Part shown: piece after piece, positions 50,697 to 59,277 of the stretch
How positions within the stretch are numbered: position 1 is the first letter of the stretch
How the letters are laid out: each line of letters starts with the position of its first letter
The notes under the pieces: generated by a model
Told to the model about the DNA's origin: nothing
What the model saw: only the letters and a program-made list of their open reading frames with translations
Databases searched by the model: none
Assembly: GCA_049516595.1 (NCBI GenBank)
Contig: JBEKSY010000004.1
Coordinates: 78,495-142,494 of the forward strand
Reading direction: 5' to 3'
DNA from: JBEKHT01 sp049516595
Lineage (GTDB): Bacteria; Chloroflexota; Anaerolineae; Anaerolineales; RBG-16-64-43
DNA: 64,000 nt
Program-made: the position numbers and the translations under genes

Positions 50697-50960
50697 ATGG
50701 ACAGGTATCTGATCGAATCACCACATGATCCAGAGGAGTGCACATTGCTGGTTGGCTACGTCCGCGCCCAAGGGTACCTCCAGAACTTCGAATGGGGCTG
50801 CCATTTCGGCGTCCATGAGGGATGGGCGATTGTTGAAGCCGAGAACGCCGAGCAGGCTTCCCTGGCAGTCCCCTCCGTCCTGCGATCGAAGGCTAGGGTA
50901 ATTCGAGTCGAGAAGTACGCGGAGGGCCCAGACCCTCACATAACTCGTGGCAATGCCTAG
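50697..50960 (+). CDS. Small conserved-looking protein (87 aa)
   Basis: ATG 50697 follows GCCAGGAGGCAAGA. The protein MDRYLIESPHDPEECTLLV continues with NFEWGCHFGVHEGWAIVEAE then NAEQASLAVPSVLRSK. It reads like a small ferredoxin-fold alpha/beta domain; the pattern of His/Glu/Cys (SPHDPEEC, WGCHFGVHEGW) might bind metal. No signal peptide. Function unknown. Confidence 0.75.
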   Translation: MDRYLIESPHDPEECTLLVGYVRAQGYLQNFEWGCHFGVHEGWAIVEAENAEQASLAVPSVLRSKARVIRVEKYAEGPDPHITRGNA

Positions 50961-51203
50961 TCGTCGCGCCCTGCAGGTCGCTTGCCGGAACCTGCAATCA
51001 CTTCGCCGCGGGGTCGGCCGAGCGCATTTCACGGAATCGCCCCCCGGGCAGGATCCTCAATCCGTCTCGTGGGCTTGCTTCCCTCGCACACCGATGGCCG
51101 CGGGAGGAGATGGAGGCGAACGCCCCCTGGCTCGCCAGGGCGTCAAGCCCTCCATGAGGATATAAGCGAGGCCACGGCTGAATCACACGGGTCAGGAGGG
51201 CCT
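50961..51203. other. Short gap, nothing recognised
   Basis: Only the ribosome site TCAGGAGGG of the next gene is seen. Confidence 0.4.
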
Positions 51204-52037
51204 GTGCTGACGATCTATGCGGTCTCTGATTCCACCGGTGAGACAGCAGAACGGGTCTTGCTCTCGGCGCTGGTCCAGTTCCAGGGAGCGCCAGCCAAGG
51301 TCCTGCGGCGCGGCGATATTCGAAGCGCTGAGCAGATCCAGGATGTGGTGCGCGAAGCGGCCGGCACAGACTCCCTGATCCTTCACACGCTCGTTTCGGA
51401 CGAATTGCGGCACCAACTGCTCGCAGAGGCGCGGGCCCAGGGGGTCGATTCCATGGACTTGCTCGGTCCGGTGCTCGACCGCCTGGCGACCCATTTGCGG
51501 CTCACCCCCCAAGAAAAGCCTGGACTCTTCAAACAGATCGTGGCGGCTCAGACCCGGGAGATTGAGGCGGTTGAGTTCGCCTTCCGGCACGATGATGGCC
51601 AGAACTCGGAGGACCTGGGCCGGGCGGAACTGGTTCTGGTCGGCGTCTCGCGCACGATGAAGACGCCGACCATGCTCTACTTGGCCTACCGAGGATGGTT
51701 CGCGGCCAATGTTCCCCTCGTGCTTCAAATCGAACCGCCCCCCGCCCTCCTTGCCTTCCCACCCGGGCGCGTTTTCTGTCTGGTTATGGCGGCCAGCCGT
51801 CTGGTCGAATTGCGCACGGCGCGCGTTGAACATCTCGCAATCCCTGCCGAGCCATACACGTCGCTCGAAGCGGTGCGAGCGGAACTGCGCTATTCGCAGG
51901 AGGAGAGCCGCCAACGCGGCTGGCGCATTATCGACGCCACCAGTAAGTCGGTCGAGGAAGTGACTCGAGAGATCCTGGTGCTGCTCCCTCAAAGAGGTGA
52001 CAAGTACGGGGACTTGCCAGATCGGCCCTCCTCCTGA
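51204..52037 (+). CDS. Pyruvate,phosphate dikinase (or PEP synthase) regulatory protein, bifunctional kinase/phosphorylase
   Basis: The 277-aa protein (DUF299 family) phosphorylates PPDK or PEP synthase on Thr using ADP and reverses it with phosphate. Features are the N-terminal IYAVSDSTGETAERVLLSAL, DLLGPVLDRLATHL, EAVEFAFRHDDGQ and the nucleotide loop LVGVSRTMKTPTMLYLAYRG. The GTG at 51204 is preferred because GTCAGGAGGGCCT precedes it; the upstream open frame to 50982 is not family-like. The dikinase itself is not in the window. It implies PEP/pyruvate interconversion by PPDK or PpsA in this organism. Confidence 0.92.
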   Translation: MLTIYAVSDSTGETAERVLLSALVQFQGAPAKVLRRGDIRSAEQIQDVVREAAGTDSLILHTLVSDELRHQLLAEARAQGVDSMDLLGPVLDRLATHLRLTPQEKPGLFKQIVAAQTREIEAVEFAFRHDDGQNSEDLGRAELVLVGVSRTMKTPTMLYLAYRGWFAANVPLVLQIEPPPALLAFPPGRVFCLVMAASRLVELRTARVEHLAIPAEPYTSLEAVRAELRYSQEESRQRGWRIIDATSKSVEEVTREILVLLPQRGDKYGDLPDRPSS

Positions 52038-52192
52038 ACGAGATTGCAGTCCCTAGCCAGCCTCCCCAAAGCACCCGGCCCCTCTTTCCCTCGCCGCTGG
52101 GAAGGGCGATCTCGCTTTCCCCCTTTCTCCCCTCGCTCTCATCCTGGCACGATACAGTTACGGCGTTCGGGGCCTTCAACTGGCCCACGTTG

Positions 52193-53968
52193 ATGCCCAG
52201 GCGGGAAGCCCTTTCTGCGATGGCTGACAACGTAGGAAATGGGCGATTGCCCAGAATCGCATTCGGTCTCAGTTGGCTGATCGTCATCCCGGCCGGGGTT
52301 TGGGCTGTGGTCAACGTGTATCTGCCGGTATTCGGCGGGGCGTTGAATCCGTTCCAGACCTGGACCGTGACCCTGATCGTCGGCCTTCTGGTGGCGGTAT
52401 CTCTGGTCTGTCACTTGCTGGCGCATTTCGGCGCGGCCCGGATCCTGGAAGGCACCAGGCCACCAAAGGTGACGCTCTTGATTTCGGGCGATGTGGCGCA
52501 GGGCTGGACTGCCTCAGCCTCCCCCGGGCGAGAGACTCTGGCCGCAAGCGCCGGCCCAGTGACTAACCTCCTGCTGGCCGGGCTGGGTTATCTGCTCTGG
52601 AACGCGCAGATCAGTACTGTTCTGAACCTCAGCATGCTTTTGGCAGCCGCTTTCAACGCCTGGCTATTCCTCATCAACCTCATTCCCGCCTTCCCCCTGG
52701 ATGGAGGCCGTCTGGTGGGAGTCGCGACTCGCGGCCTGGCGCAACGGTCGGACCCAGGACGCCGGCCAGCCAGGATTTTTGCGATGATCATCGCCGCGGC
52801 GCTCTGTGCTTGGGGTGGGTTTCTGATCGCCCAGCATTCACGATTCAGCTTGCAGACCGGGGCGATCACCTTCGGCTTGGCCATCCTGGTCGTGGATGGA
52901 ATAAGGACGCCGTCGGCCCTCGCGGAAGATGACCCAATGGCTGTAGCTCCAAGCGGACGGGCTCGCTTCCTGGGCTACCTGGCTGCCGGGCTGCTCACGT
53001 TGATTCTGCTGGGAGCTTCTTCCAGCCTCCTCCTGACCAACGACGGGCTCGAGGCTCCGGGGGTGGCTCTGGCGGTACAACCCATGGTTGAGATTCCAGC
53101 GCCATACCGTCATGTCCACCGCGGGGAGTTCTTGCTGACGACGGTCATCTCTCAGGCCCCGATCACCGCGGGGGAGTGGGTGATTGGAAAAGTTGATCCG
53201 GTAGTTCAGATCGTGCCCCCGGAGACGGTTCTGCCCAGGAACACTACTTTCCAAAAGCAAGCGCGGGAAGACTATCAGATGTTGAGTGATTCAGAAACGA
53301 CGGCGATCGCCGTCGGCCTGAACTTGGCTGGCTACTCGACGGCCATGGTGGGCAAAGGCGTTCAAGTCGTTTCGATCCTGCCTGGGAGCCACGCCACGGG
53401 CCTCTTACAACCCGGTGACGTCATCACGGGCTTGAATGGAAAACCAATCCAGACGCCATCGGATCTGATCGACCAGATCAAGGCGCAATCCTTACAGATT
53501 CCCTTGAGTCTGAAAGTGCAGCGCGGTCAGACCGGAATGGAGGTCGATGTTCCCCTCCTGCCTCCCCTCTCTCCCGAATCTGCGCCCAGGCTCGGGATCG
53601 AGATCGAGCCCGCCGGCTATGACTTCCGTCCTCCTTTCCCTATCGCGATTGTTCCGCAGAAGATCACGGGTGGACCCTCAGCCGGGTTGATGTTCAGCTT
53701 GACGGTTTATGATCTGCTCACCCCCGAGGGCTTGACCGGTGGACGCAAGATCGCCGGAACCGGCACGATCGACCTGGATGGCAGCGTCGGGCCCATCGGA
53801 GGGGTTAAGCAGAAAGTGGCTGCGGCGGAGGCAGCCGGAGCCTCGTACTTCTTGTGCCCCGTGGAGAACTACGCGGACGCACTTTCTGTCGCGAGAACCA
53901 TCAAGGTAATCAAAGTGGGTACAGCCCAGCAGGCGGCCCAGTTTCTGCGCAGTCTGCCCCCTCAATAG
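52193..53968 (+). CDS. Fusion of a catalytically incomplete site-2-protease-like domain with PDZ and Lon (S16) protease domains
   Basis: The 591-aa membrane protein begins with an M50-like multi-helix domain. The zinc motif HExxH is replaced by VCHLLAHFGAAR (about residues 73-84; Glu to Leu), while the third-ligand motif NLIPAFPLDGGRL (about 162-174) is kept. A second helix region and a TM near 262-282 lead to an extracytoplasmic part with a PDZ domain (about 385-455, GVQVVSILPGSHATGLLQPG) and a Lon-type proteolytic domain with catalytic Ser in KITGGPSAGL (about 496) and Lys in GPIGGVKQKVAAAEAAG (about 539). PDZ-Lon proteins of the YlbL type normally have one TM anchor. A membrane peptidase working in envelope quality control is likely; the fused part may only hold or present substrates. 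Confidence 0.88.
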   Translation: MPRREALSAMADNVGNGRLPRIAFGLSWLIVIPAGVWAVVNVYLPVFGGALNPFQTWTVTLIVGLLVAVSLVCHLLAHFGAARILEGTRPPKVTLLISGDVAQGWTASASPGRETLAASAGPVTNLLLAGLGYLLWNAQISTVLNLSMLLAAAFNAWLFLINLIPAFPLDGGRLVGVATRGLAQRSDPGRRPARIFAMIIAAALCAWGGFLIAQHSRFSLQTGAITFGLAILVVDGIRTPSALAEDDPMAVAPSGRARFLGYLAAGLLTLILLGASSSLLLTNDGLEAPGVALAVQPMVEIPAPYRHVHRGEFLLTTVISQAPITAGEWVIGKVDPVVQIVPPETVLPRNTTFQKQAREDYQMLSDSETTAIAVGLNLAGYSTAMVGKGVQVVSILPGSHATGLLQPGDVITGLNGKPIQTPSDLIDQIKAQSLQIPLSLKVQRGQTGMEVDVPLLPPLSPESAPRLGIEIEPAGYDFRPPFPIAIVPQKITGGPSAGLMFSLTVYDLLTPEGLTGGRKIAGTGTIDLDGSVGPIGGVKQKVAAAEAAGASYFLCPVENYADALSVARTIKVIKVGTAQQAAQFLRSLPPQ

Positions 53969-54128
53969 ACGGACGGCGGCAATGAATGCGATCGTTCGGA
54001 CAAGGCACCGTCCCCTCCTTCTTGCGCCTGCACCCATCCCCAGACCGGACCGGGAAGGAAGAGACCTCTCTGGTTAGCCCGTCAGCCTGCTGGCGGTCTT
54101 TCGAGCTCTGTATTCCCAAGGAAACCGA

Positions 54129-54154
54129 TACTTTGTCACAGTACTTTGTCACAG
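54129..54154 (+). repeat. Tandem 13-bp direct repeat upstream of the metal-import promoter
   Basis: TACTTTGTCACAG occurs twice without spacing (54129-54141 and 54142-54154), ending two bases before the -35 hexamer. It may be a second regulator's binding site. Confidence 0.8.
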
Positions 54155-54156
54155 TA

Positions 54157-54185
54157 TTGACAAGACAGCCGCTTCCTCTTAGACT
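54157..54185 (+). promoter_or_regulatory. Promoter of the metal-import operon
   Basis: TTGACA (54157-54162), 17 bp, TAGACT (54180-54185). Transcription should start at about 54192, inside the palindrome that follows. Confidence 0.8.
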
Positions 54186-54191
54186 CCCGAT

Positions 54192-54214
54192 CTAATGATA
54201 CCTTGTACCATTAG
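54192..54214 (+). promoter_or_regulatory. Fur/Zur-type operator
   Basis: CTAATGATAC (54192-54201) and GTACCATTAG (54205-54214) form a 23-bp inverted repeat with nine of ten pairs around CTT. The shape and TAATGnTAC half-site resemble Fur-family boxes (Zur/Fur/Mur). It covers the predicted transcription start, so binding of the Fur-family repressor encoded at 57821 would block the operon. Confidence 0.75.
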
Positions 54215-54243
54215 TGTTACTTGGCAAATCGTGGGAGGTCGAT

Positions 54244-55191
54244 GTGCCTTGCGGCCGGAGAAGTTTGTTTTCGCCCTTTGTTGCGAGCGCGTTGCTTGCC
54301 GCCTTGGGTCTGAGCGCATGTAGGGGCCCGGCCTTCACGGGCTTTGGGGTGGCGACCCCCTCGGCATCCAGCGGAGTTTCCCCTTCCGGAACAACCATTG
54401 CGGTGGTGGCTGCCGAAAACTTCTATGGGGACATCGTGCAGCAGTTGGGCGCCGGGAATGTCTCCGTCGTCAGCATTCTCTCGGATCCGAACATTGACCC
54501 GCACGAGTATGAGTCCAGCGTCAAAAACGGTGTGGCGGTCAGCCGGGCACAGCTGGTGGTGGAAAACGGGGGTGACTACGACACCTGGATGGATAAGCTC
54601 CTTTCGGCCTCCCCCAACCCAAATCGGGTTGTGCTGGTCGCAGCCAACGTCGCCAATCACCAGCTGCCCGACAACCCGCACTTCTGGTACGGGCTTGACA
54701 ACATCCAGACGATCGCCCAGGCGATCACAGGCGACTTGGAGAAGATCGATCCCAGCCACAGGCCGGCCTATGATGCCGCCCTGGTTGCTTTCCGGCAGTC
54801 GTTGGCGCCAATCCAGCAGAAGATCAACGAGCTGAGCAGCAAGTATGCCGGAAACCCAGTCGGCCTGACCGAAACCATCTTCCTTTACCAAAGCGAACCG
54901 ATCGGCCTCAAGGTCCTGACTCCCTTTGAGTTCGAGAAAGCCATAGCGGAGGGGAACGACCCGCCTGCTGACACGGTGGTGACTACCGATGACCAGATTA
55001 CGAACCATGAGGTGAAGATCCTGATCTACAACGTGCAAACCGTCACCCCGGTGACGACGAACCTGCAGCAGGAGGCGAGCCGGTTGAAGATTCCCGTTGT
55101 CCCCGTGTCTGAAACCATGCCCCCTGGCAAGAACTACCAGAACTGGATGCTGGACCAGCTGAATGCCCTGGGACAGGCACTGGGTGGCTAG
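54244..55191 (+). CDS. znuA: Zinc/manganese ABC transporter substrate-binding lipoprotein
   Basis: The 315-aa cluster A-I binding protein starts at the GTG at 54244 behind GTGGGAGGTCGAT. It has lipobox LGLSAC (Cys at about 26), then AENFYGDIVQQLGAGNVSVV, the metal ligand His in DPNIDPHEYE (about 87), a second His in NPHFWYG (about 146), and late residues GLTETIF and TTDDQIT near the usual Glu/Asp ligands. The His-rich loop of high-zinc ZnuA is missing. Metal specificity (Zn or Mn) is not decided by sequence. It is first in a five-gene operon with ATPase, two permeases and a Fur-family repressor. Confidence 0.9.
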   Translation: MPCGRRSLFSPFVASALLAALGLSACRGPAFTGFGVATPSASSGVSPSGTTIAVVAAENFYGDIVQQLGAGNVSVVSILSDPNIDPHEYESSVKNGVAVSRAQLVVENGGDYDTWMDKLLSASPNPNRVVLVAANVANHQLPDNPHFWYGLDNIQTIAQAITGDLEKIDPSHRPAYDAALVAFRQSLAPIQQKINELSSKYAGNPVGLTETIFLYQSEPIGLKVLTPFEFEKAIAEGNDPPADTVVTTDDQITNHEVKILIYNVQTVTPVTTNLQQEASRLKIPVVPVSETMPPGKNYQNWMLDQLNALGQALGG

Positions 55192-55213
55192 GTAACTGGC
55201 GAGGAATACTCGG

Positions 55214-55981
55214 ATGGACGAACCCATTGTTTCCCTGGACAACGTCAGCGTTGAGCTAGGCGGAAGGTCTATCCTTCAGGACGTCAGCCTCTCCATTAAC
55301 CCAGGTGAGTTCATTGTTGTCCTGGGGCCAAATGGGGCCGGCAAGACCACTCTTCTGCGGCTCTTGCTGGGTTTGGTGCGGGCGACCACGGGAGGAGTGC
55401 GCGTCCTCTGCGAGTCCCCCCGGCGCGGGCTTGAAGCGATCGGTTATGCCCCTCAGCATCGCGCCCTCGACGCCGAATTGGCCTTGCGAGCTCGGGATCT
55501 TGTGGGGTTCGGATTGGATGGCCACCGCTGGGGGATCGGCCTTCCGAGCCGAAAAAGAAAAGACAGGATTGACCGGGCGCTTATGGAGGTGGATGCGCTC
55601 GACCTGGCCGAGGCACCGATCGGACAGTTGTCGGGCGGCGAACAGCAGCGTCTCTTGATCGCTCAGGCACTCATCACGGATCCGTGCTTGCTCTTGCTGG
55701 ACGAGCCGCTGGCCAATCTGGACCTGACCCATCAGCAAGAGGCGGTGGCCCTCTTGGAACGGCTCTGCCGCTCGCGAGGGGTGACGGTCCTCCTGGTCGC
55801 CCACGACATCAACCCACTGCTCTCGGTCACGGACCGGGTGCTTTACATGGCGCGGGGCCACATTGCCATCGGCCCGCCGGAAGAAGTCATCACCGGGGCG
55901 ACCCTGTCGCAGCTTTATGGTTCGTCGGTTCAGGTGGTCCAAACGCTGGGACGCTACTTTGTCGTCGGGGCCGAGCTGTAG
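55214..55981 (+). CDS. znuC: Metal ABC transporter ATP-binding protein
   Basis: The 255-aa ATPase has Walker A LGPNGAGKTTLLRLLLG, Q-loop IGYAPQHRALD, signature QLSGGEQQRLLIAQAL, Walker B LLLLDEPLANLD and switch His VAHDINPLL. It starts 22 bp after znuA. It powers import by the two downstream permeases. An overlapping frame (from 55684) that appears to extend the first permease is an artefact within this gene. Confidence 0.93.
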   Translation: MDEPIVSLDNVSVELGGRSILQDVSLSINPGEFIVVLGPNGAGKTTLLRLLLGLVRATTGGVRVLCESPRRGLEAIGYAPQHRALDAELALRARDLVGFGLDGHRWGIGLPSRKRKDRIDRALMEVDALDLAEAPIGQLSGGEQQRLLIAQALITDPCLLLLDEPLANLDLTHQQEAVALLERLCRSRGVTVLLVAHDINPLLSVTDRVLYMARGHIAIGPPEEVITGATLSQLYGSSVQVVQTLGRYFVVGAEL

Positions 55982-56040
55982 GTTCCGAAGTCCTGGACCC
56001 TAGGGGCGTCCGGTTCTGCCGGGGGAGAGGGTCTGAGAAG

Positions 56041-56910
56041 TTGATCGCCATATTTGGCTACGCGTTCATTCAAAACGCCTTCTTGGCAGGATCGATCGTG
56101 GCGATCGCGGCGGCCATCCTGGGCTACTTCCTGGTCGTGCGAGGCCTGACCTTTGCCAGCCACGCCCTCTCCAGCATCGGATTTGCCGGGGCGGCCGGGG
56201 CGGTCCTGCTCGGGGTGCCTCCCGTCTACGGCCTGCTGGTCTTCACCGTCGCAGCCAGTCTGGCCATCTCGGCCATCGGGCAGGAGATCCGCGAGCAGGA
56301 CATCGCGATCGGGGTCATCATGACCTTTGCCCTGGGCCTGGGCATCCTTTTCCTGTCGCTCTATCATGGATACGCCGAGCAGGCCTACAGCATCCTGTTC
56401 GGGTCCATCGTGGGCATCAGCCGCCGCGACGTGCTGATCAGCGCCTGCTTGTGCCTCGGGATTCTGGCGGCCCTCGCCGGTCTTGGGCGTCCTCTATTCT
56501 TCAGTTCCTTTGATCCGGAGTTGGCCGAGGCCCGCGGAGTTCCGGTGCGTGTCTTAGGAGCCCTCTTTCTGGTGATCGTGGCGCTCACCGTTTCGATCGC
56601 CATCCAGGTCGTGGGGGTCCTGCTGGTCTTTGCCTTGCTGGTCGGCCCCGCGGCGACCGCGGTACGCCTGGTCCGGACACCCGGACGGGCAATCGCACTG
56701 GCCGCTCTCTTGGGTCTGATATACACCTGGCTGGGGATCCTGCTGGCCTCCCTGACCCCCTGGCCCGTGAGCTTCTTCATCGCCACGCTTTCCTTTGGGG
56801 TATACCTGCCGGTCCGCCTGATAGCAAGGCCTGTGAGGCTCAGGGGCGCCCCACCAGCGAGTACCGCCTCTGCTGCGCGCCTGCCTCCGGATGAACCAAG
56901 CCATGGTTAG
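56041..56910 (+). CDS. znuB: Metal ABC transporter permease (ABC-3 family), copy 1
   Basis: The 289-aa protein starts at the TTG at 56041 behind GGAGAGGGTCTGAGAAG, with hydrophobic sequence from residue 1. ABC-3 hallmarks are IQNAFLAGSIVAIAAAILGY, GLTFASHALSSIGFAGAAGA, FDPELAEARGVPVRVLGALF and IQVVGVLLVFALLVGPAATA. About eight helices. It overlaps the second permease by 20 bp. Two different permeases after one ATPase suggest a heterodimeric channel. Confidence 0.92.
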   Translation: MIAIFGYAFIQNAFLAGSIVAIAAAILGYFLVVRGLTFASHALSSIGFAGAAGAVLLGVPPVYGLLVFTVAASLAISAIGQEIREQDIAIGVIMTFALGLGILFLSLYHGYAEQAYSILFGSIVGISRRDVLISACLCLGILAALAGLGRPLFFSSFDPELAEARGVPVRVLGALFLVIVALTVSIAIQVVGVLLVFALLVGPAATAVRLVRTPGRAIALAALLGLIYTWLGILLASLTPWPVSFFIATLSFGVYLPVRLIARPVRLRGAPPASTASAARLPPDEPSHG

Positions 56911-57760
56911 CCTGCTTCAGCATGGGTTTGTCCAGAATGCGTTCTTGGCGGGAACCCTGGTCGCCATCCTCTCGGCGCTGGTCGGGTATTTCGTTGTCCT
57001 GCGCGCCCAGTCCTTTGCCGGGGAAGCCCTGTCACACATTGGATTTACCGGCGCGACCGGGAGTGCGCTGGTGGGCGCCAGTTCGCTCCTGGGCATTCTT
57101 CTTTTCACCCTTCTGACGGCCGTCGGCATGGGGGCCATGGGCAAGAGGCTGCGGGGCCGGGATGTCGAGGTCGGAATGCTCCTGGCCTTTGTGCTCGGGC
57201 TAGGCGTCCTGTTCTTGAGCGTCTACACCGGGAGCGCGACGGCGACCGTGGGCGTGCTATTTGGGTCCATTCTGAGCGTGACGACCTCGGACGTGATCGT
57301 CACCCTGGGATGCAGCCTGGTTACGATCGCCCTTCTTGGGTTCCTGTTTCGCCCCTTGCTGTTCGCCTCCGTTGACCCGGAGGTGGCTGAGGCGCGCGGG
57401 GTTCCGGTCCAACGGATCTCGATCCTGTTTCTGGTCCTGCTGGCGGTGAGCGCCTCGGAGGCCATCCAGGTGGTCGGAGTGCTGCTCGCGTTCGCACTCC
57501 TGGTTGTTCCATCCGCATCCGCGGAAAACCTGACTCACCGTCCGGGTCTAGCCGTCTCGCTGGGGGTGATGATCAGTTTGGCGTCCACCTGGGGGGGGCT
57601 GATCCTGGCCTTCTTGGGTCACTGGCCCGTGAGCTTCTACATCGTCAGCCTGACTTCGCTGTTCTATTTCGGCTCTCTGGGCATCCGCGCCCTGCGCTTC
57701 CCCCGCCGCTATCTCGAGCCCCCCCATCCGAGCCGAGAAATCCTGCCTCCCGCTCGCTAG
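56891..57760 (+). CDS. znuB: Metal ABC transporter permease (ABC-3 family), copy 2
   Basis: The 289-aa paralogue of the preceding permease begins MNQAMVSLLQHGFVQNAFLAG. It contains AQSFAGEALSHIGFTGATGS, VDPEVAEARGVPVQRISILF and IQVVGVLLAFALLVVPSASA. It overlaps copy 1 by 20 bp. The pair share the motif VAEARGVPV and many helix sequences but are not recent duplicates. It likely forms the other half of the transport channel. Confidence 0.92.
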   Translation: MNQAMVSLLQHGFVQNAFLAGTLVAILSALVGYFVVLRAQSFAGEALSHIGFTGATGSALVGASSLLGILLFTLLTAVGMGAMGKRLRGRDVEVGMLLAFVLGLGVLFLSVYTGSATATVGVLFGSILSVTTSDVIVTLGCSLVTIALLGFLFRPLLFASVDPEVAEARGVPVQRISILFLVLLAVSASEAIQVVGVLLAFALLVVPSASAENLTHRPGLAVSLGVMISLASTWGGLILAFLGHWPVSFYIVSLTSLFYFGSLGIRALRFPRRYLEPPHPSREILPPAR

Positions 57761-57820
57761 GGTGGAGTATGCGGGCCGCGCCGGATGTGAGCGGGCGTTT
57801 TTGAACCCTACAAGAGGGAT

Positions 57821-58291
57821 ATGAAGGACTCAACCATGGCTTCTGAGAGGTCGGCCAGTGCCACGGCCGAGAAGATACGCGCCGCCTTTGAGGAACAAGC
57901 GAGGCGACAGACCCGGCCGAGAAGCCAGATCGCCGGCAGGATTGCCGAGCTGGCGACCAGCGGCGCAGATTTCACTGTGGAAGAGCTGTGGCATGACCTG
58001 AAACACCATGATCCTCACCTGGGTCGTGCGACCGTCTTCCGGGCCGTTGAAATGCTGGTCAACCAAGGGCTGCTGAACCGCATTGAATTCGCCGATGGCA
58101 GCCACACCTACCGGGCCTGCGGCGATGAGCACCATCACCACCTTACCTGTGTTCAATGCCATCGCGTCGTGGACGTGGATGTCTGTCTTCCAGAGAAGTT
58201 GCTGACGGCGATCGGGGAGAAGACAGGCTTTGAAATTGAAGGCCATTCTCTCTTCATATTTGGGCGATGCGCAGATTGTCGGAACCGATAG
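57821..58291 (+). CDS. Fur-family metalloregulator (Zur/Fur-like)
   Basis: The 156-aa repressor has a winged-helix domain (ELWHDLKHHDPHLGRATVFRAV), an HHHHLTC motif (104-110) and two CxxC pairs, C110-C113 and C150-C153, that should form the structural zinc site. It is last in the metal-import operon (61 bp after the second permease) and probably represses the promoter at 54157 through the palindrome at 54192-54214. Zur is the likeliest identity from context, but Fur or Mur is possible. AAGAGGGAT precedes the ATG. Confidence 0.92.
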   Translation: MKDSTMASERSASATAEKIRAAFEEQARRQTRPRSQIAGRIAELATSGADFTVEELWHDLKHHDPHLGRATVFRAVEMLVNQGLLNRIEFADGSHTYRACGDEHHHHLTCVQCHRVVDVDVCLPEKLLTAIGEKTGFEIEGHSLFIFGRCADCRNR

Positions 58292-58324
58292 CCGATCCAT
58301 TCGGGGCTAGCCCTTTGGAGGAAT

Positions 58325-58353
58325 TTGACCCATTCGGTTAGATATGATATCCT
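58325..58353 (+). promoter_or_regulatory. Promoter candidate of the small membrane protein
   Basis: TTGACC (58325-58330), a 17-bp spacer and TATCCT (58348-58353). The same -10 form, TATCCT, is used before the cold-shock gene. Confidence 0.5.
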
Positions 58354-58522
58354 TGCCGTACCCAGGGGGTTGGCCGAATCTCCAATTTGCTCCAGATTCG
58401 GGCAAACCGCGCGGAACAATGGAGCGGCCGAAGATTGTCGGGTGTGCCGGCGCCAGGGAATCGTTCACAGGCCGCCCTTCGAACCGGGCAAGGACTAGGA
58501 AAGACTGCGGGGAGAATCGGCC

Positions 58523-58735
58523 ATGTGCGTATTCTGCGCCGCCGTTCCGGCGACTGTTGCAGTTGGGGCCAACCTGAACGCCAAGCAGGAGAAGGCTCGG
58601 CGCGATGCGATTGCAGAAGGAAAAGATCCCTCCTTTGAGAAACCCATCGTCAAGGCCACGCTTGTTGTGGTGGTCCTGCTGGCCGTCTGTTCCGTGATCT
58701 ACCACATCCTGCTTTTTCCGATCTTGCGGGTTTGA
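58523..58735 (+). CDS. Small membrane protein with N-terminal CxxC
   Basis: The 70-aa product begins MCVFCAAVPATVAVGANL and ends with a transmembrane helix (VKATLVVVVLLAVCSVIYH). The CVFC pair at the very N-terminus might bind metal or act in redox chemistry. GGGGAGAATCGGCC precedes the ATG. No function is known to me. Its position right after the metal-import operon could be meaningful, but it has its own promoter candidate. Confidence 0.7.
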   Translation: MCVFCAAVPATVAVGANLNAKQEKARRDAIAEGKDPSFEKPIVKATLVVVVLLAVCSVIYHILLFPILRV

Positions 58736-59175
58736 CCCTGCTCAGCGAGTTATGACCGCCGAGGGGTGTTCCCGGTCTGCGCAAAGGCTCGGCGTGTCTT
58801 TCCTTCAGATGTGATGGAGGGACACTCGGATTCTCCCTCGAAAGCGAACAGGAGGAAGATGTCGGACTGGGCATCCGCCAGGGTGCAACTTCTGCCGGCG
58901 CCTGAAGAGGCTCTCGCGGCGTTCTTAGGCGCGATCCAGGACGATGGGTCTGCGCCTTCCTTCCAGCTCAGGTTGGGGGCGCAATCCGCCTTGCGTTCGC
59001 GCTCGCAGGCCAAGACTTGGCTCCGGACCACCCCGGCGGTGGTGAGGAATCGCCTGAGCTTCCCGAAGGCGAGCTGGCCCCGAAAAGCGGCTCCCGCCCT
59101 CTTGCGGGGCTTGGAGCTCCCTCCCCCCACTGGAATTGCAAGCTCAAGGTCCGTAGTACCCATGCCTCCCGCCCC
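58736..59175. other. Gap, nothing recognised
   Basis: Open frames in this 440-bp stretch are Arg/Pro/Ser-rich shadows; no gene is supported. Confidence 0.4.
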
Positions 59176-59204
59176 TTGACAGATGCGCCCAGAACTGGTA
59201 TCCT
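59176..59204 (+). promoter_or_regulatory. Promoter of the cold-shock gene
   Basis: TTGACA (59176-59181), 17 bp, TATCCT (59199-59204). It would give a leader of about 145 nt, typical of cold-shock genes. Confidence 0.7.
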
Positions 59205-59253
59205 GTTCGGTGTAGGATTCCGGTTGGTTCACGTTGGAAGCAGGGACGACGGT

Positions 59254-59277
59254 GGCTCACGGGAATTCCCGTGGGCC
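59254..59277 (+). promoter_or_regulatory. Strong hairpin in the csp leader
   Basis: GGCTCACGGG (59254-59263) pairs with CCCGTGGGCC (59268-59277), loop AATT, one G-T pair. No T-run follows immediately (CTTCTGTTTG). It may be a temperature-sensitive structure or attenuator. Confidence 0.6.

Noticed and set aside
54217..55242. 341-codon frame antisense to the metal-binding lipoprotein
   Set aside because: It mirrors znuA exactly and has no start signals or motifs.
55684..56040. N-terminal extension of the first metal permease
   Set aside because: The added 119 residues lie inside the ATPase gene in another frame and are Pro/Arg/Gly-rich; the hydrophobic protein begins at 56041.
58766..59179. 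137-codon plus-strand frame before the cold-shock gene
   Set aside because: Low-complexity, no ribosome site, and it overlaps the cold-shock promoter.
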